Shown one piece after another: positions 17,259 through 25,815 of a stretch of DNA of 64,000 nucleotides (position 1 is the first letter of the stretch; the number at the start of each line of letters is the position of its first letter). This stretch comes from Streptomyces camelliae (lineage in GTDB: Bacteria; Actinomycetota; Actinomycetes; Streptomycetales; Streptomycetaceae): the NCBI RefSeq assembly GCF_027625935.1, contig NZ_CP115300.1, positions 8,804,001 through 8,868,000 of the forward strand, read 5' to 3'. A model generated the notes under the pieces. That model saw nothing but the letters and a program-made list of their open reading frames with translations. It did no database searches and was not told where the DNA came from. A program made the position numbers and the translations under genes.

Positions 17259-18506
17259 ATGAACAGCTCCTCCAGACACCTCCGTCTGACCGCGGCGGCC
17301 CTGACCGCCCTGGCCGTGGCCGTCGGCGCCACCGCCTGCTCCTCCGGCTCGGGCAGCAGCGGCACCGCGGGCGCCGGCAGCGGTACGTACACCGTCTGGG
17401 ACCCGTACCCGCAGTTCGACAAGGGCTCGGCGTGGGCCAAGCTGCTGGACCAGTGCGGCACCAAGGCGGGAGTCACGATCAAGCGGACCGCCTTCGACAC
17501 CAGCGACCTGGGCAACAAGACGCTGCTGGCGGCGCAGCAGGGCAACGCCCCGGACGTCCTCATCGTCGACAACCCGGTGGTGTCGACCCTCGCCGAGGCG
17601 GGCGTGCTCACCACCACCGAGGACAACAAGCTGGACACCTCGAAGACCGACCCCAACCTGCTCGCGGCCGGCCAGTCGGGCGGCAAGACCTACGGCACGC
17701 CCATCGGCGCCAACACCCTCGCTCTCTACTACAACAAGAAGGTGCTGAAGGAGGCCGGGGTGGACATCGCCACGGTCAAGGACTGGACGTCGCTGACAGC
17801 GGCGCTGGAGAAGGTCAAGAAGGCGGGCAAGAAGGGCATCACGTTCTCGGCGATCGGCACCGAGGAGGGCAGCTTCCAGTTCCTGCCCTGGTTCTGGGGT
17901 TCGGGAGCCAAGCTGACCGAACTCGACTCCCCCCAGGCCGTGTCCGCCCTCTCCCTCTGGCAGGGCTGGTTGAAGAACGGCTACGCCCCCAACTCGGTGC
18001 TCAACAACACCCAGACCACCAGCTGGCAGGAGTTCGCCAGTGGCGACTACGCGTTCAGCGAGAACGGCACCTGGCAGCTCGCGGGCGCCAAGAAGGCCGG
18101 CCTCGACTACGGGGTGCTGCCCATCCCCGGCACCGACGGCGGCACCGCGGCGGCCCCGACCGGCGGCGAGTTCGTCACCGTCCCGGTCCAGAAGGACACC
18201 GGGCGCTACACCACCTCCCAGAAGCTCGTGACCTGTCTGACCAGCACCGACAACCTCTACACCACGGACACCACCCTGTCCTACGTGGCCCCCACCAGCG
18301 AGGTCCAGGACCGGCAGGTGGCCGCGGACTCCGGGCTGAAGCCGTGGGTGGCCGCGGTCAGGACGGCCAAGGGCCGCACCAGTGACGACCTGGGCACCAA
18401 GTACCCCACGATCTCCGAGCAGCTGTGGAAGGCCGTTCAGTCCGCACTCAGCGGATCCAAGTCGCCCAAGGATGCGCTCACTTCGGCGCAGGCCGCGGTC
18501 AAGTGA
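17259..18506 (+). CDS. Sugar ABC transporter substrate-binding lipoprotein
   Basis: Extracellular lipid-anchored solute-binding protein of 415 aa, cluster B/family 1 type for oligosaccharides. The signal ends in VGATAC with the lipid cysteine near residue 27, followed by a Ser/Gly linker. Family features are YTVWDPYPQFDKG, GNAPDVLIVDNPVVSTLAEAG, YGTPIGANTLALYYNKKVLKEAG and FASGDYAFSENGTWQLAGAK. The ATG at 17259 is preferred over 17235 because AAAGGA sits 6 nt before it. It follows the LacI gene by 141 bp and precedes two permeases, forming a CUT1-type importer that lacks its own ATPase gene. Confidence 0.93.
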   Translation: MNSSSRHLRLTAAALTALAVAVGATACSSGSGSSGTAGAGSGTYTVWDPYPQFDKGSAWAKLLDQCGTKAGVTIKRTAFDTSDLGNKTLLAAQQGNAPDVLIVDNPVVSTLAEAGVLTTTEDNKLDTSKTDPNLLAAGQSGGKTYGTPIGANTLALYYNKKVLKEAGVDIATVKDWTSLTAALEKVKKAGKKGITFSAIGTEEGSFQFLPWFWGSGAKLTELDSPQAVSALSLWQGWLKNGYAPNSVLNNTQTTSWQEFASGDYAFSENGTWQLAGAKKAGLDYGVLPIPGTDGGTAAAPTGGEFVTVPVQKDTGRYTTSQKLVTCLTSTDNLYTTDTTLSYVAPTSEVQDRQVAADSGLKPWVAAVRTAKGRTSDDLGTKYPTISEQLWKAVQSALSGSKSPKDALTSAQAAVK

Positions 18507-18516
18507 CGTGGGCCCG

Positions 18517-19497
18517 ATGAAACAGACGACACATCCGCCGGATCACCGTTCCGCGCCCGCCCGGAACGGGGCGGCCGCCGCCCCGCCCCCAGCCCGCGGC
18601 GAACAGCGCCGCCGGCCCGCCTCCACACAGTGGGCCGCCTGGGGATTCCTCACCCCGGTGACCCTCTACCTCGCGCTCTTCTACGCCTATCCGCTGTATC
18701 GCAACATCGACCTGAGCCTGCGGAACTACACCGTCCGGTCCTTCGTCCAGGGCGACGCGCCCTTCACGGGCCTGAAGAACTACCGCACCGTCCTCGACGA
18801 CCCGACGTTCGCCCCGGCCCTGCTTCACACCACGGTGTTCACCGCCGTGTGCCTCGCCTTCCAGTACGCCATCGGGCTCGCCCTCGCCGTCTTCTTCAAC
18901 CAGCACTTCCGGCTGTCGGCCACCCTGCGCGCCCTGTTCCTGGTGCCCTGGCTGCTGCCGCTGATCGTCTCGGCCTCCACCTGGTCGTGGATGCTCAACA
19001 GCGAATCCGGCATCGTCAACGCCGCCCTGCACGCCGTCGGCATCGGGCCGGTCAACTGGCTGACCTCGCCGTCCTGGTCACTGACCTCGGTGATCATCGC
19101 GAACATCTGGATCGGCGTCCCGTTCAACCTGGTCGTGCTCTACAGCGGTCTGCAGTCCATCCCGGCCGGCCTGTACGAGGCCGCAGCGCTGGACGGGGCG
19201 GGTGCCTGGCGGCGGTTCTGGAACATCACCTTCCCACTGCTGCGCCCGGTGTCCGCGATCACCCTGCTGCTGGGGCTGGTCTACACGCTCAAGGTCTTCG
19301 ACATCATCTGGATCATGACCAAGGGCGGCCCGGCCGACTCCTCCACCACCTTCGCCACCTGGTCCTACCAACTCGGCTTCGGCAACCTCCTGCCGGCCTT
19401 CGGTCCGGGAGCGGCCGTCGGCAACCTGCTCGTGGTCGCCGCGCTCGTCTTCGGCCTGGTCTACGTCCGGGTGCAGCGAAAGCAGGCCCTGTCATGA
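18517..19497 (+). CDS. Carbohydrate ABC transporter permease (MalF type)
   Basis: Inner-membrane permease of about 326 aa with six main hydrophobic segments after a Pro/Arg-rich cytoplasmic N-terminus. The EAA loop reads YEAAALDGAGAWRRFWNITFPLL, the binding site for the ATPase. GLKNYRTVLDDPTF is typical of MalF-like CUT1 permeases. It starts 10 bp after the binding-protein stop (ATG 18517; GTG 18508 is an alternative in frame) and overlaps the next permease by ATGA. No ATPase gene is present in the operon, so a shared MsiK-like protein is expected to drive it. Confidence 0.92.
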   Translation: MKQTTHPPDHRSAPARNGAAAAPPPARGEQRRRPASTQWAAWGFLTPVTLYLALFYAYPLYRNIDLSLRNYTVRSFVQGDAPFTGLKNYRTVLDDPTFAPALLHTTVFTAVCLAFQYAIGLALAVFFNQHFRLSATLRALFLVPWLLPLIVSASTWSWMLNSESGIVNAALHAVGIGPVNWLTSPSWSLTSVIIANIWIGVPFNLVVLYSGLQSIPAGLYEAAALDGAGAWRRFWNITFPLLRPVSAITLLLGLVYTLKVFDIIWIMTKGGPADSSTTFATWSYQLGFGNLLPAFGPGAAVGNLLVVAALVFGLVYVRVQRKQALS

Positions 19498-20318
19498 GCC
19501 GCATACGCAGGCGTACGTGGGTGAAGACCACGATCGGCGTCGTACTGACCGCGATCATGCTCTTCCCGGTCTACTGGATGCTCAACGTGTCCCTCACCCG
19601 CGACCAGGACATGCGCAAGAGCCCACCGGACCTGCTGCCGCTGCACGGCACCCTGGCCGGTTACCGCACCGTCCTCGACGAGCAGTTGCCCTACCTCGGC
19701 ACCAGCCTCGTCATCGGTCTGGGCACCGTCCTGCTGACCGTGCTGCTGTCCGCCCCCGCCGGCTACGCGCTGGCCAAACTGCGCCCGCGCGGCGGCGGCA
19801 TCCTCAGCTTCGTGCTGCTGGCCGCGCAGATGATTCCCGGCATCATCATGGCGATGGGCTTCTACGCCATCTACCTGCAACTCGGGCTGCTGCAGTCCGT
19901 TCCCGGCCTGATCGTCGCCGACTCCACCCTGGCCGTCCCGTTCGCGGTGCTGATCTTCACGGCGTTCATGTCCGGCATCCCCAGCGAACTGCTCCAGGCC
20001 GCGCAGGTGGACGGGGCAAGGGCCCTGCGCACCTTCTGGTCCGTGGTGCTGCCGATGAGCCGCAACGCCGTCGTCACGGTGTCCCTGTTCGCGTTCCTGT
20101 GGTCCTGGTCCGACTTCGTCTTCGCCAGCACGCTGGTCAACGGCGGCGCCCATGAACCGATCACCCTCGGCATCTACCACTACATCGGCAACAACAACCA
20201 GCAGTGGAATGCCATCATGGCCACCGCCGTCGTGGCCTCGCTGCCGGCCGCGGTGATTCTTGTTCTTACTCAGCGGTACGTTGCGGCCGGCGTCACCGCC
20301 GGTGCGGTGAAGGACTGA
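19494..20318 (+). CDS. Carbohydrate ABC transporter permease (MalG type)
   Basis: Second permease of the importer, 274 aa with six membrane segments. The EAA-like loop is LLQAAQVDGARALRTFWSVVLPM. The N-terminus (VVLTAIMLFPVYWMLNVSL) and APAGYALAKLRP are typical of MalG partners. The ATG at 19494 overlaps the preceding stop by 4 bp (ATGA), indicating translational coupling and equal dosage of the two permeases. It is followed by 161 bp and then the intracellular glycosidase gene, probably in the same regulon. Confidence 0.92.
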   Translation: MSRIRRRTWVKTTIGVVLTAIMLFPVYWMLNVSLTRDQDMRKSPPDLLPLHGTLAGYRTVLDEQLPYLGTSLVIGLGTVLLTVLLSAPAGYALAKLRPRGGGILSFVLLAAQMIPGIIMAMGFYAIYLQLGLLQSVPGLIVADSTLAVPFAVLIFTAFMSGIPSELLQAAQVDGARALRTFWSVVLPMSRNAVVTVSLFAFLWSWSDFVFASTLVNGGAHEPITLGIYHYIGNNNQQWNAIMATAVVASLPAAVILVLTQRYVAAGVTAGAVKD

Positions 20319-20330
20319 GCTGCCGTCTGT

Positions 20331-20412
20331 TGTCTGCGGGTGCGTTGTGGCTGGTCGCGCCCACGCGGCGGTAGCCGCACATCAGACACAGCCCCGCGCC
20401 CCTTCAGGGCGG
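20331..20412. repeat. Probable dispersed Streptomyces intergenic element
   Basis: The stretch reads like a motif family remembered from many Streptomyces intergenic regions (a GTTGTGGCTGGTCGCGC core followed by CAGCCCCGCGCCCCTT). It contains a small hairpin, CGCCC (20397-20401) with GGGCG (20407-20411). Location just after the permease operon suggests a terminator or mRNA-stabilising role. The dispersed nature rests on memory and is not shown by this window. Confidence 0.4.
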
Positions 20413-20479
20413 TGTCCTCACCCCGACCTGCATAGAGCCCCCTGTTGTCGCCCTCTGTCCCAGAAACGAGTCACGCCAC

Positions 20480-22216
20480 ATGACCGCCGCACCGTCCGGC
20501 CCGGCCTTCTCCGTCCATGACATTCCGTTCAGTACCTACGGATCCTGGTTCGACATCTCGCCCGTCATCGCGGAGAAGACCTACGCCGAGGATCTCCACC
20601 TCGTCTCGCACCAGAACGGCATGCACGGTGTCCTGCGCCTCGTCCCCATGAACCCTGCGATCGGCGACCGCGCCGAGACCCGCGTCGAGGCGACGCCGGG
20701 CCTGCTCAGCTGGATCGGCGAGAGCGGGCGTGTCGACCTCGCCTACGAGTCGCCGGACACCGTACGGCTGCGGGGGAGCGGCCTGGGCATAGGCGTCTAC
20801 GCCGCCGCGCAGGCACTGACCCCGTTCAGCGGGACGTACTTCTTCCATGATCCGGCGGCGGGCGCGCACGTGTTCACGTCGTACGAGACCGGGCGCCGCT
20901 ATCGCGTGACCGTGCTGTCCGGCACCCTCGCGGAGGCGGCCGGAGCCCAGGCCCTGGGCAGCGCCGACCGCGGTCTGGCCATCACCGAGGACGCGGGCGG
21001 TAGTTGGGAGATCGCTGTCGAGGAATTCGACACCGCCCGCCCGCCGTACACGTCCTCGGCGACCTTCGACGAGATCGTGGAGAGCGCACAGCGCGCGTTC
21101 GTGGACTTCGTCGACGCGGTGGCCCCCTGGCGTTCGTCCGCCACACCGGCCGCCGAACTCGCGGCCTACGTGGTCTGGTCGGCGACCGTACGGCCCACGG
21201 GTCTGGTCACCCGGCCCGCCGTGCTGATGTCCAAGCACTGGATGGACAAGGTGTGGAGCTGGGATCACTGCTTCAACGCCCTTGCTCTGGCGCCGGGTTC
21301 GCCGGAGCTGGCGCTGGATCAATTCCATCTTCCCTTCGACCACCAGGACGACAGCGGCGCCCTGCCCGACTCGGTCACCCACTCCGAGGTCCTGTACAAC
21401 TTCGTCAAGCCCCCCATTCACGGCTGGGCCTTCGGCCACCTGCGCCGCCGTCTGCCGACGCCTCCCGGCCAGGCTGAACTCGCCCAGGTGTACGCCCGGT
21501 TGGAGCGTTGGACGAACTTCTGGCTCAGTGCGCGACGAGCCCCCGGCGCCGAACTGGCCTATTACCAGCACGGCAACGACAGCGGCTGGGACAACGCCAC
21601 CACCTTCGACCCGGAGCGGGTGGTCGTCACCGCTGACCTGGCCGCCTTCCTCGTCCTCCAGCTGCGCGAACTCGCCGACCTGGCCGAGGAGTTGGGTGAG
21701 GCGGACGCGGCGCTCCGATGGGCGGCCGCGGCCGAGGAGACACAGACGGCGCTGCTCGACCAGCTGTGGACCGGCGAACGGTTCGTCGCCCGGGGAGCCG
21801 CCGGCGGGGACACCTGGAGCAGCGCAAGTCTCCTCGACCTGATGCCCATCGTGCTGGGCGAGCACCTGCCCGGTGAGATCAGCAGCGCGCTGGCCGACCA
21901 CATCAAGGCCCACCTCACCCCGTACGGCCTCGCCACGGAACTGACCACCTCCCCGCACTACCTCGCCGACGGCTACTGGCGCGGCCCCATCTGGGCCCCC
22001 GCCACGGTCCTGGTCGAGGACGGCCTGCGGCGCGCCGGCCACCACCGGCTGGCCGACGACGTCAGCGCCCGCTTCCGCGCCCTGTGCGAGACCCACGGGT
22101 TCGCCGAGAACTTCGACGCCCTCACCGGAACGGGCCTGCGCGACCGCGCCTACACCTGGACCGCCAGCAGCTACCTCCTGCTGGCCGAAGCACACGCACA
22201 CCGGGGCAGCCGCTGA
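20480..22216 (+). CDS. Intracellular MGH1/GH63-like glycoside hydrolase
   Basis: Cytosolic (no signal) alpha/alpha-barrel glycosidase of 578 aa. An N-terminal beta region of about 200 residues precedes a catalytic (alpha/alpha)6 domain with KVWSWDHCFNALAL, HGNDSGWDNATTF (acidic general-acid candidate) and DGYWRGPIWAPATVLVEDGL, as in GH63 and MGH1-like glucosidases. The C-terminal NFDALTG, YTWTASSYLLLAEA completes the fold. It is expected to hydrolyse the oligosaccharide brought in by the upstream ABC importer, releasing glucose- or mannose-type units. Genes of this type are sometimes labelled glycogen debranching or trehalase-like; linkage cannot be set from sequence. Confidence 0.8.
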   Translation: MTAAPSGPAFSVHDIPFSTYGSWFDISPVIAEKTYAEDLHLVSHQNGMHGVLRLVPMNPAIGDRAETRVEATPGLLSWIGESGRVDLAYESPDTVRLRGSGLGIGVYAAAQALTPFSGTYFFHDPAAGAHVFTSYETGRRYRVTVLSGTLAEAAGAQALGSADRGLAITEDAGGSWEIAVEEFDTARPPYTSSATFDEIVESAQRAFVDFVDAVAPWRSSATPAAELAAYVVWSATVRPTGLVTRPAVLMSKHWMDKVWSWDHCFNALALAPGSPELALDQFHLPFDHQDDSGALPDSVTHSEVLYNFVKPPIHGWAFGHLRRRLPTPPGQAELAQVYARLERWTNFWLSARRAPGAELAYYQHGNDSGWDNATTFDPERVVVTADLAAFLVLQLRELADLAEELGEADAALRWAAAAEETQTALLDQLWTGERFVARGAAGGDTWSSASLLDLMPIVLGEHLPGEISSALADHIKAHLTPYGLATELTTSPHYLADGYWRGPIWAPATVLVEDGLRRAGHHRLADDVSARFRALCETHGFAENFDALTGTGLRDRAYTWTASSYLLLAEAHAHRGSR

Positions 22217-22289
22217 CCGGCCGCCTTCCGCGAGCTCCGGGGGCCGTTCAGTCCCCGGTCCTTCCCCCCACCCTGTTAGGAGTCGCACA

Positions 22290-24143
22290 ATGAAGTCGCT
22301 CTCCGCACCGTCCCGACGCGCATCACGCGCCAGACGCCGAGCCATCTCGTCCGCGGCCGTCCTCCTGGCCACCCTGGCCACCACCCTGGTACCCGCCGGC
22401 CCGTCGCAGGCCGCCGACACCACCGTCGCCGTCGACTTCTCCGTCGCCGGGGGCGCCCCTACGTACCATGCCTCGGGCACCCTCTACGGGATGACCGAGG
22501 ACGGTTCGCTGCCCCAGGACCACTTCTACAAGGACATCAAGTGGAAGTTGGAGCGAGCCGGCGGCGCCCAGCTGGACAGCCCGGGAGGCTGGGTCGCCGG
22601 CAAGTACGACCGCCGGTGGAACTCCACCCTGGCCCAGTACAAGCGCACCAAGGCGCTGGGCGGAACCTTCGTCATCCTGCCGCACGACCTGTGGGGCGCC
22701 GACGGCACCACCAGCCCCACCTTCCCCGGTGACAACGGCGACTGGTCCAGCTTCGACGCCTTCTACAACCGCCTGCTCTCCGACGTGAAAGCGGCCGGCA
22801 TGACCGACATCGAGTGGGACATCTGGAACGAGCCCGACTGCCCCGGGTTCTGGAATTCCGGCATGCCCCAGTACCTGGAGATGTGGAAGCGCGCCTACCA
22901 GAAGATTCGGGCCGCCATCCCCGGCGCCGTCGTCGTCGGCGCCAGCACCTGCGGCCACCCCACGGTGGACAACGGCTGGTGGACCACGTACCTCGACTAC
23001 GTGAAGGCGAACAACGTAGCGCCGGACATCTACAGCTGGCACGACCTCCCCGGCGATCCGGTCGCCCACAGCAACTCCCTCAAGTCCCTGCTGTCGGCGC
23101 GGTCGATGACGACGAGCCGCCCCTTCCAGATCAACGAGTACGGCGCCAGTAACGAGCAGAACCCCGGCCGCGGCGGCTGGTACATCTCCCGTCTGGAGCG
23201 CGCCGGAGCGGACGGACTGCGCGCCAACTGGGCGTGGGGTGCCAACCTGCACGACTTCGAGGCGAACCTGCTCACCAAGAACAGTGCCGGCCAGTACCTG
23301 CCGCTGGGCGAGTGGTTCCTGTACCGGTACTACGGCTCCCAGACCGGAAACATCGTGAACCTCACGCCCGGTACGAACACCGACGGGCTGGCGACGAAGG
23401 ACAACTCCGCGCGGAACGCGAAGATCCTGCTCGGGAGCAACGGCAACACGGGCAACGTCACCGTCAGCCTCAACCGTCTCGACACCACCTCGGTCGTGGA
23501 GAACGGCCAGGTCCGCGCAATAGTCCAGCGCATACCGAACAACGGCGGCGGCGCGGTGACGGGTCCGGTGACGGTCTCCGACCAGACCCTGACGGTGAGC
23601 GGGAACTCGGCTTCGGTGAGCGTGCCGTGGACGGACTCCGCGGACGGCTACACGGTCACGCTGCTGCCGCCGTCGAACACCACCGTCTCCACCGTCGCGG
23701 TGGCCGAGCACAGTGGTCAGTGCCTGGACGACACCAACCTCAGCACCGCCGACGGCACGCAGTACCAGCAGTACTACTGCGAGGGCGGCTACCAGCAGAT
23801 GCTCGATTTCAAGCCGGTGGCCGGCCGGGCGAACACCTATACCGTCGTGAATGAGCACAGTGGTAAGTGCCTGGACGTCTCGGGCGCCTCCACGGCCGAC
23901 GGCGCACCCGTCATTCAGTGGACCTGCAACGGCGCCACGAACCAGATGTTCACTCTGAACCCGGTGACCGCGCTCGGCAACAGCAAGGACTACCAGCTGG
24001 TCGCCGTGCACAGCGGCAAGTGCGTCGACGTCAGCGGCGTCTCGACCACGGCCGGCGCCCTGGTCCACCAGTGGACCTGCGACCCGGCCAGTGCCCTGAG
24101 CACCAAGAAGAACCAGATCTGGCGGCTGTCCGGCAAGAGCTGA
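22290..24143 (+). CDS. Secreted clan-A-like glycoside hydrolase with ricin-B (CBM13) domain
   Basis: Extracellular enzyme of 617 aa. A basic N-terminus and hydrophobic stretch end near SQAAD (about residue 43). The catalytic region starts with VDFSVAGGAPTYHASGTLYG and includes IWNEPDC (Glu181, likely acid/base) and QINEYG (Glu283, likely nucleophile), a TIM-barrel GH39-like pattern. A beta-sandwich follows. From about 470 a ricin-type lectin domain shows three HSGxCxDxS-type repeats with QW motifs. TAGGAG sits 8 nt before the ATG. It shares an early GTLYG block with the LamG enzyme at 12147-15809, so the two bracket the locus and may act on related glycans. Confidence 0.78.
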   Translation: MKSLSAPSRRASRARRRAISSAAVLLATLATTLVPAGPSQAADTTVAVDFSVAGGAPTYHASGTLYGMTEDGSLPQDHFYKDIKWKLERAGGAQLDSPGGWVAGKYDRRWNSTLAQYKRTKALGGTFVILPHDLWGADGTTSPTFPGDNGDWSSFDAFYNRLLSDVKAAGMTDIEWDIWNEPDCPGFWNSGMPQYLEMWKRAYQKIRAAIPGAVVVGASTCGHPTVDNGWWTTYLDYVKANNVAPDIYSWHDLPGDPVAHSNSLKSLLSARSMTTSRPFQINEYGASNEQNPGRGGWYISRLERAGADGLRANWAWGANLHDFEANLLTKNSAGQYLPLGEWFLYRYYGSQTGNIVNLTPGTNTDGLATKDNSARNAKILLGSNGNTGNVTVSLNRLDTTSVVENGQVRAIVQRIPNNGGGAVTGPVTVSDQTLTVSGNSASVSVPWTDSADGYTVTLLPPSNTTVSTVAVAEHSGQCLDDTNLSTADGTQYQQYYCEGGYQQMLDFKPVAGRANTYTVVNEHSGKCLDVSGASTADGAPVIQWTCNGATNQMFTLNPVTALGNSKDYQLVAVHSGKCVDVSGVSTTAGALVHQWTCDPASALSTKKNQIWRLSGKS

Positions 24144-24176
24144 CGCCCACGGCCGGTCACCTCTCCCTCGGTGACG

Positions 24177-25553
24177 TCACGGGGACACCGCCTCCGGGGT
24201 GACGGGGACCGCACCCCGGGGGCCGGTGACGCGTGCCGTGGCTTCCCACAGGGTGGTGGTCCGTACGTAGCCGTGAACCACCGAGGCCATCGCCAGAACG
24301 ACGAGTGGTCCGGACACCCACGGATGGTGGGCCATCTCCAACGGCAGAAAGCGATAGGACGCCAGGAGCGCGGCGAAGACCGTCGCGCCATGCGCGACCA
24401 GCTGTGTTCCCGACCGGTCCCAGCCACGTTCGAGCGCGCGCAGAGCCGCCTCGACGGTGAGCGCGAAGACGGCGCCGGCGACGAGGTCCACGCCGTAGTG
24501 GTAACCGAATCCCAGCGTCGCGCCGAGCGTGGCGATCAGCCAGAACGTGCCCGCGAACCGCAGAATGCGCGGACCCTTGCGGGAATGAATGAAAATGGTG
24601 GTGGCCCATGCCGTGTGCAGACTGGGCATGCAGTTGCGCGGGGTGATCTCGTCGAACGGTATGGGGTGCGGAGCATGCACCGGCGGCGGCGTGTGGGGCC
24701 AGACGTCGGCCACCGCCCAGTGCCCGCCTCCCGTGCCGTACGCGAAGACAGGACCGACCACCGGGAAGATCATGTAGACGGCCGGACCGAGAAGGCCGAT
24801 GACCAGAAAGGTGCGCACCAGATGGTGGCGCGGGAATCGGCGCTCGACCGCCACGTGGCGCAGCTGGTACATCGCGACGACGACCGCGGCCACCGCGAGC
24901 TGGATGTAGACGTAGTCGAGCACGTGGGAGCCGATCGGACCGCTGGCCCTGACGATCCGGCCGGCCAGCCATGACGGGTTGCCCAGCGCGTGATCGGCGG
25001 TCGCCGCGTACTGGTCGAGCACCGTAGGGCGGGTCCTCGACGTGATCAGCAGCCAGATGTCGCCGGCCTTGCGGCCGGCCACCAGCAGCAGGCCGAGCCC
25101 GACACCCTTCAACAGCAGGACCCGTTCCCGCCCCGCGCGGCGCGTGACCGCGATGACAGCGCAGCCCAGGATCACCCACAGCGCGCCGTTGCCGAAGGGG
25201 TGGCCGTCGGTGACTCTGATGCCCAGCGCCCACCGCACCAGGAAGACAACGAGGTCGATGCCGATCGCGGCACCCGCCGCGATGAACCGCTCCCGCCAGG
25301 TGAGCACCACCATCGTCAACGCCATGCTGGCGTACAAGAGGAAACCCGATTTCGGCGGGAATATCACCTCTTTCGCCTGATTGGTGATCGGCCCGGGCAA
25401 CCCGTAGTGACGCGCGGCGATTTCCAGCGTGATGAGGAATCCGACGGCCGTCGCACCCGCCGTGGCCCACAGCAGCGTTCGTGGCTGACGCCACCCGGCG
25501 GGCTTGATTCTGCTGTTTATTCGCGAAAACAACCGCGATGTTATGGATGTCAA
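24177..25553 (-). CDS. PAP2-family membrane phosphatase
   Basis: Polytopic membrane protein of about 458 aa. The C-terminal third carries the lipid phosphatase signature: CMPSLHTAWATT (SxxH block) and FGYHYGVDLVAGAVFA (HxxxD block), as in PAP2 and Aur1-like inositol-phosphoceramide/phosphatidylinositol enzymes. The N-terminal half has further membrane helices and a basic loop. The start at 25553 is a TTG chosen from the frame; a second TTG follows at 25532, so the exact start is uncertain. It probably dephosphorylates or transfers a lipid phosphate at the outer membrane face. It is convergent with the ricin-domain glycosidase gene, with a small GTCACC/GGTGAC hairpin in the 33-bp gap. Confidence 0.85.
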   Translation of the reverse strand: MTSITSRLFSRINSRIKPAGWRQPRTLLWATAGATAVGFLITLEIAARHYGLPGPITNQAKEVIFPPKSGFLLYASMALTMVVLTWRERFIAAGAAIGIDLVVFLVRWALGIRVTDGHPFGNGALWVILGCAVIAVTRRAGRERVLLLKGVGLGLLLVAGRKAGDIWLLITSRTRPTVLDQYAATADHALGNPSWLAGRIVRASGPIGSHVLDYVYIQLAVAAVVVAMYQLRHVAVERRFPRHHLVRTFLVIGLLGPAVYMIFPVVGPVFAYGTGGGHWAVADVWPHTPPPVHAPHPIPFDEITPRNCMPSLHTAWATTIFIHSRKGPRILRFAGTFWLIATLGATLGFGYHYGVDLVAGAVFALTVEAALRALERGWDRSGTQLVAHGATVFAALLASYRFLPLEMAHHPWVSGPLVVLAMASVVHGYVRTTTLWEATARVTGPRGAVPVTPEAVSP

Positions 25554-25815
25554 TTCTCTAGCCGATGTGTGAAGGACGAGCGGTGAGGACGCTCGTCGTG
25601 GGGTCGATCATGCTATCGGAGCGGCACGACAGCGGGCCCCGAGCGGCGTCGGACATCCCGCAATCCCGGATCCGCCTGGGTCTCGCCCGGCCCCACGACC
25701 ATGTGAATCCACGGCTGGACCCCGTACGTGTGGCTGTACGGCCGCTGCTGGGCCGCGGAGGCTCGCCGAGCGCACCGTACCGGGCGTTGACCAGGACTCA
25801 CCCCGGGGCGTCTGC

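Noticed and set aside
20471..22480. Minus-strand frame of 669 codons opposite the GH63-like gene
   Set aside because: Antisense shadow; the plus-strand frame has clear catalytic motifs.
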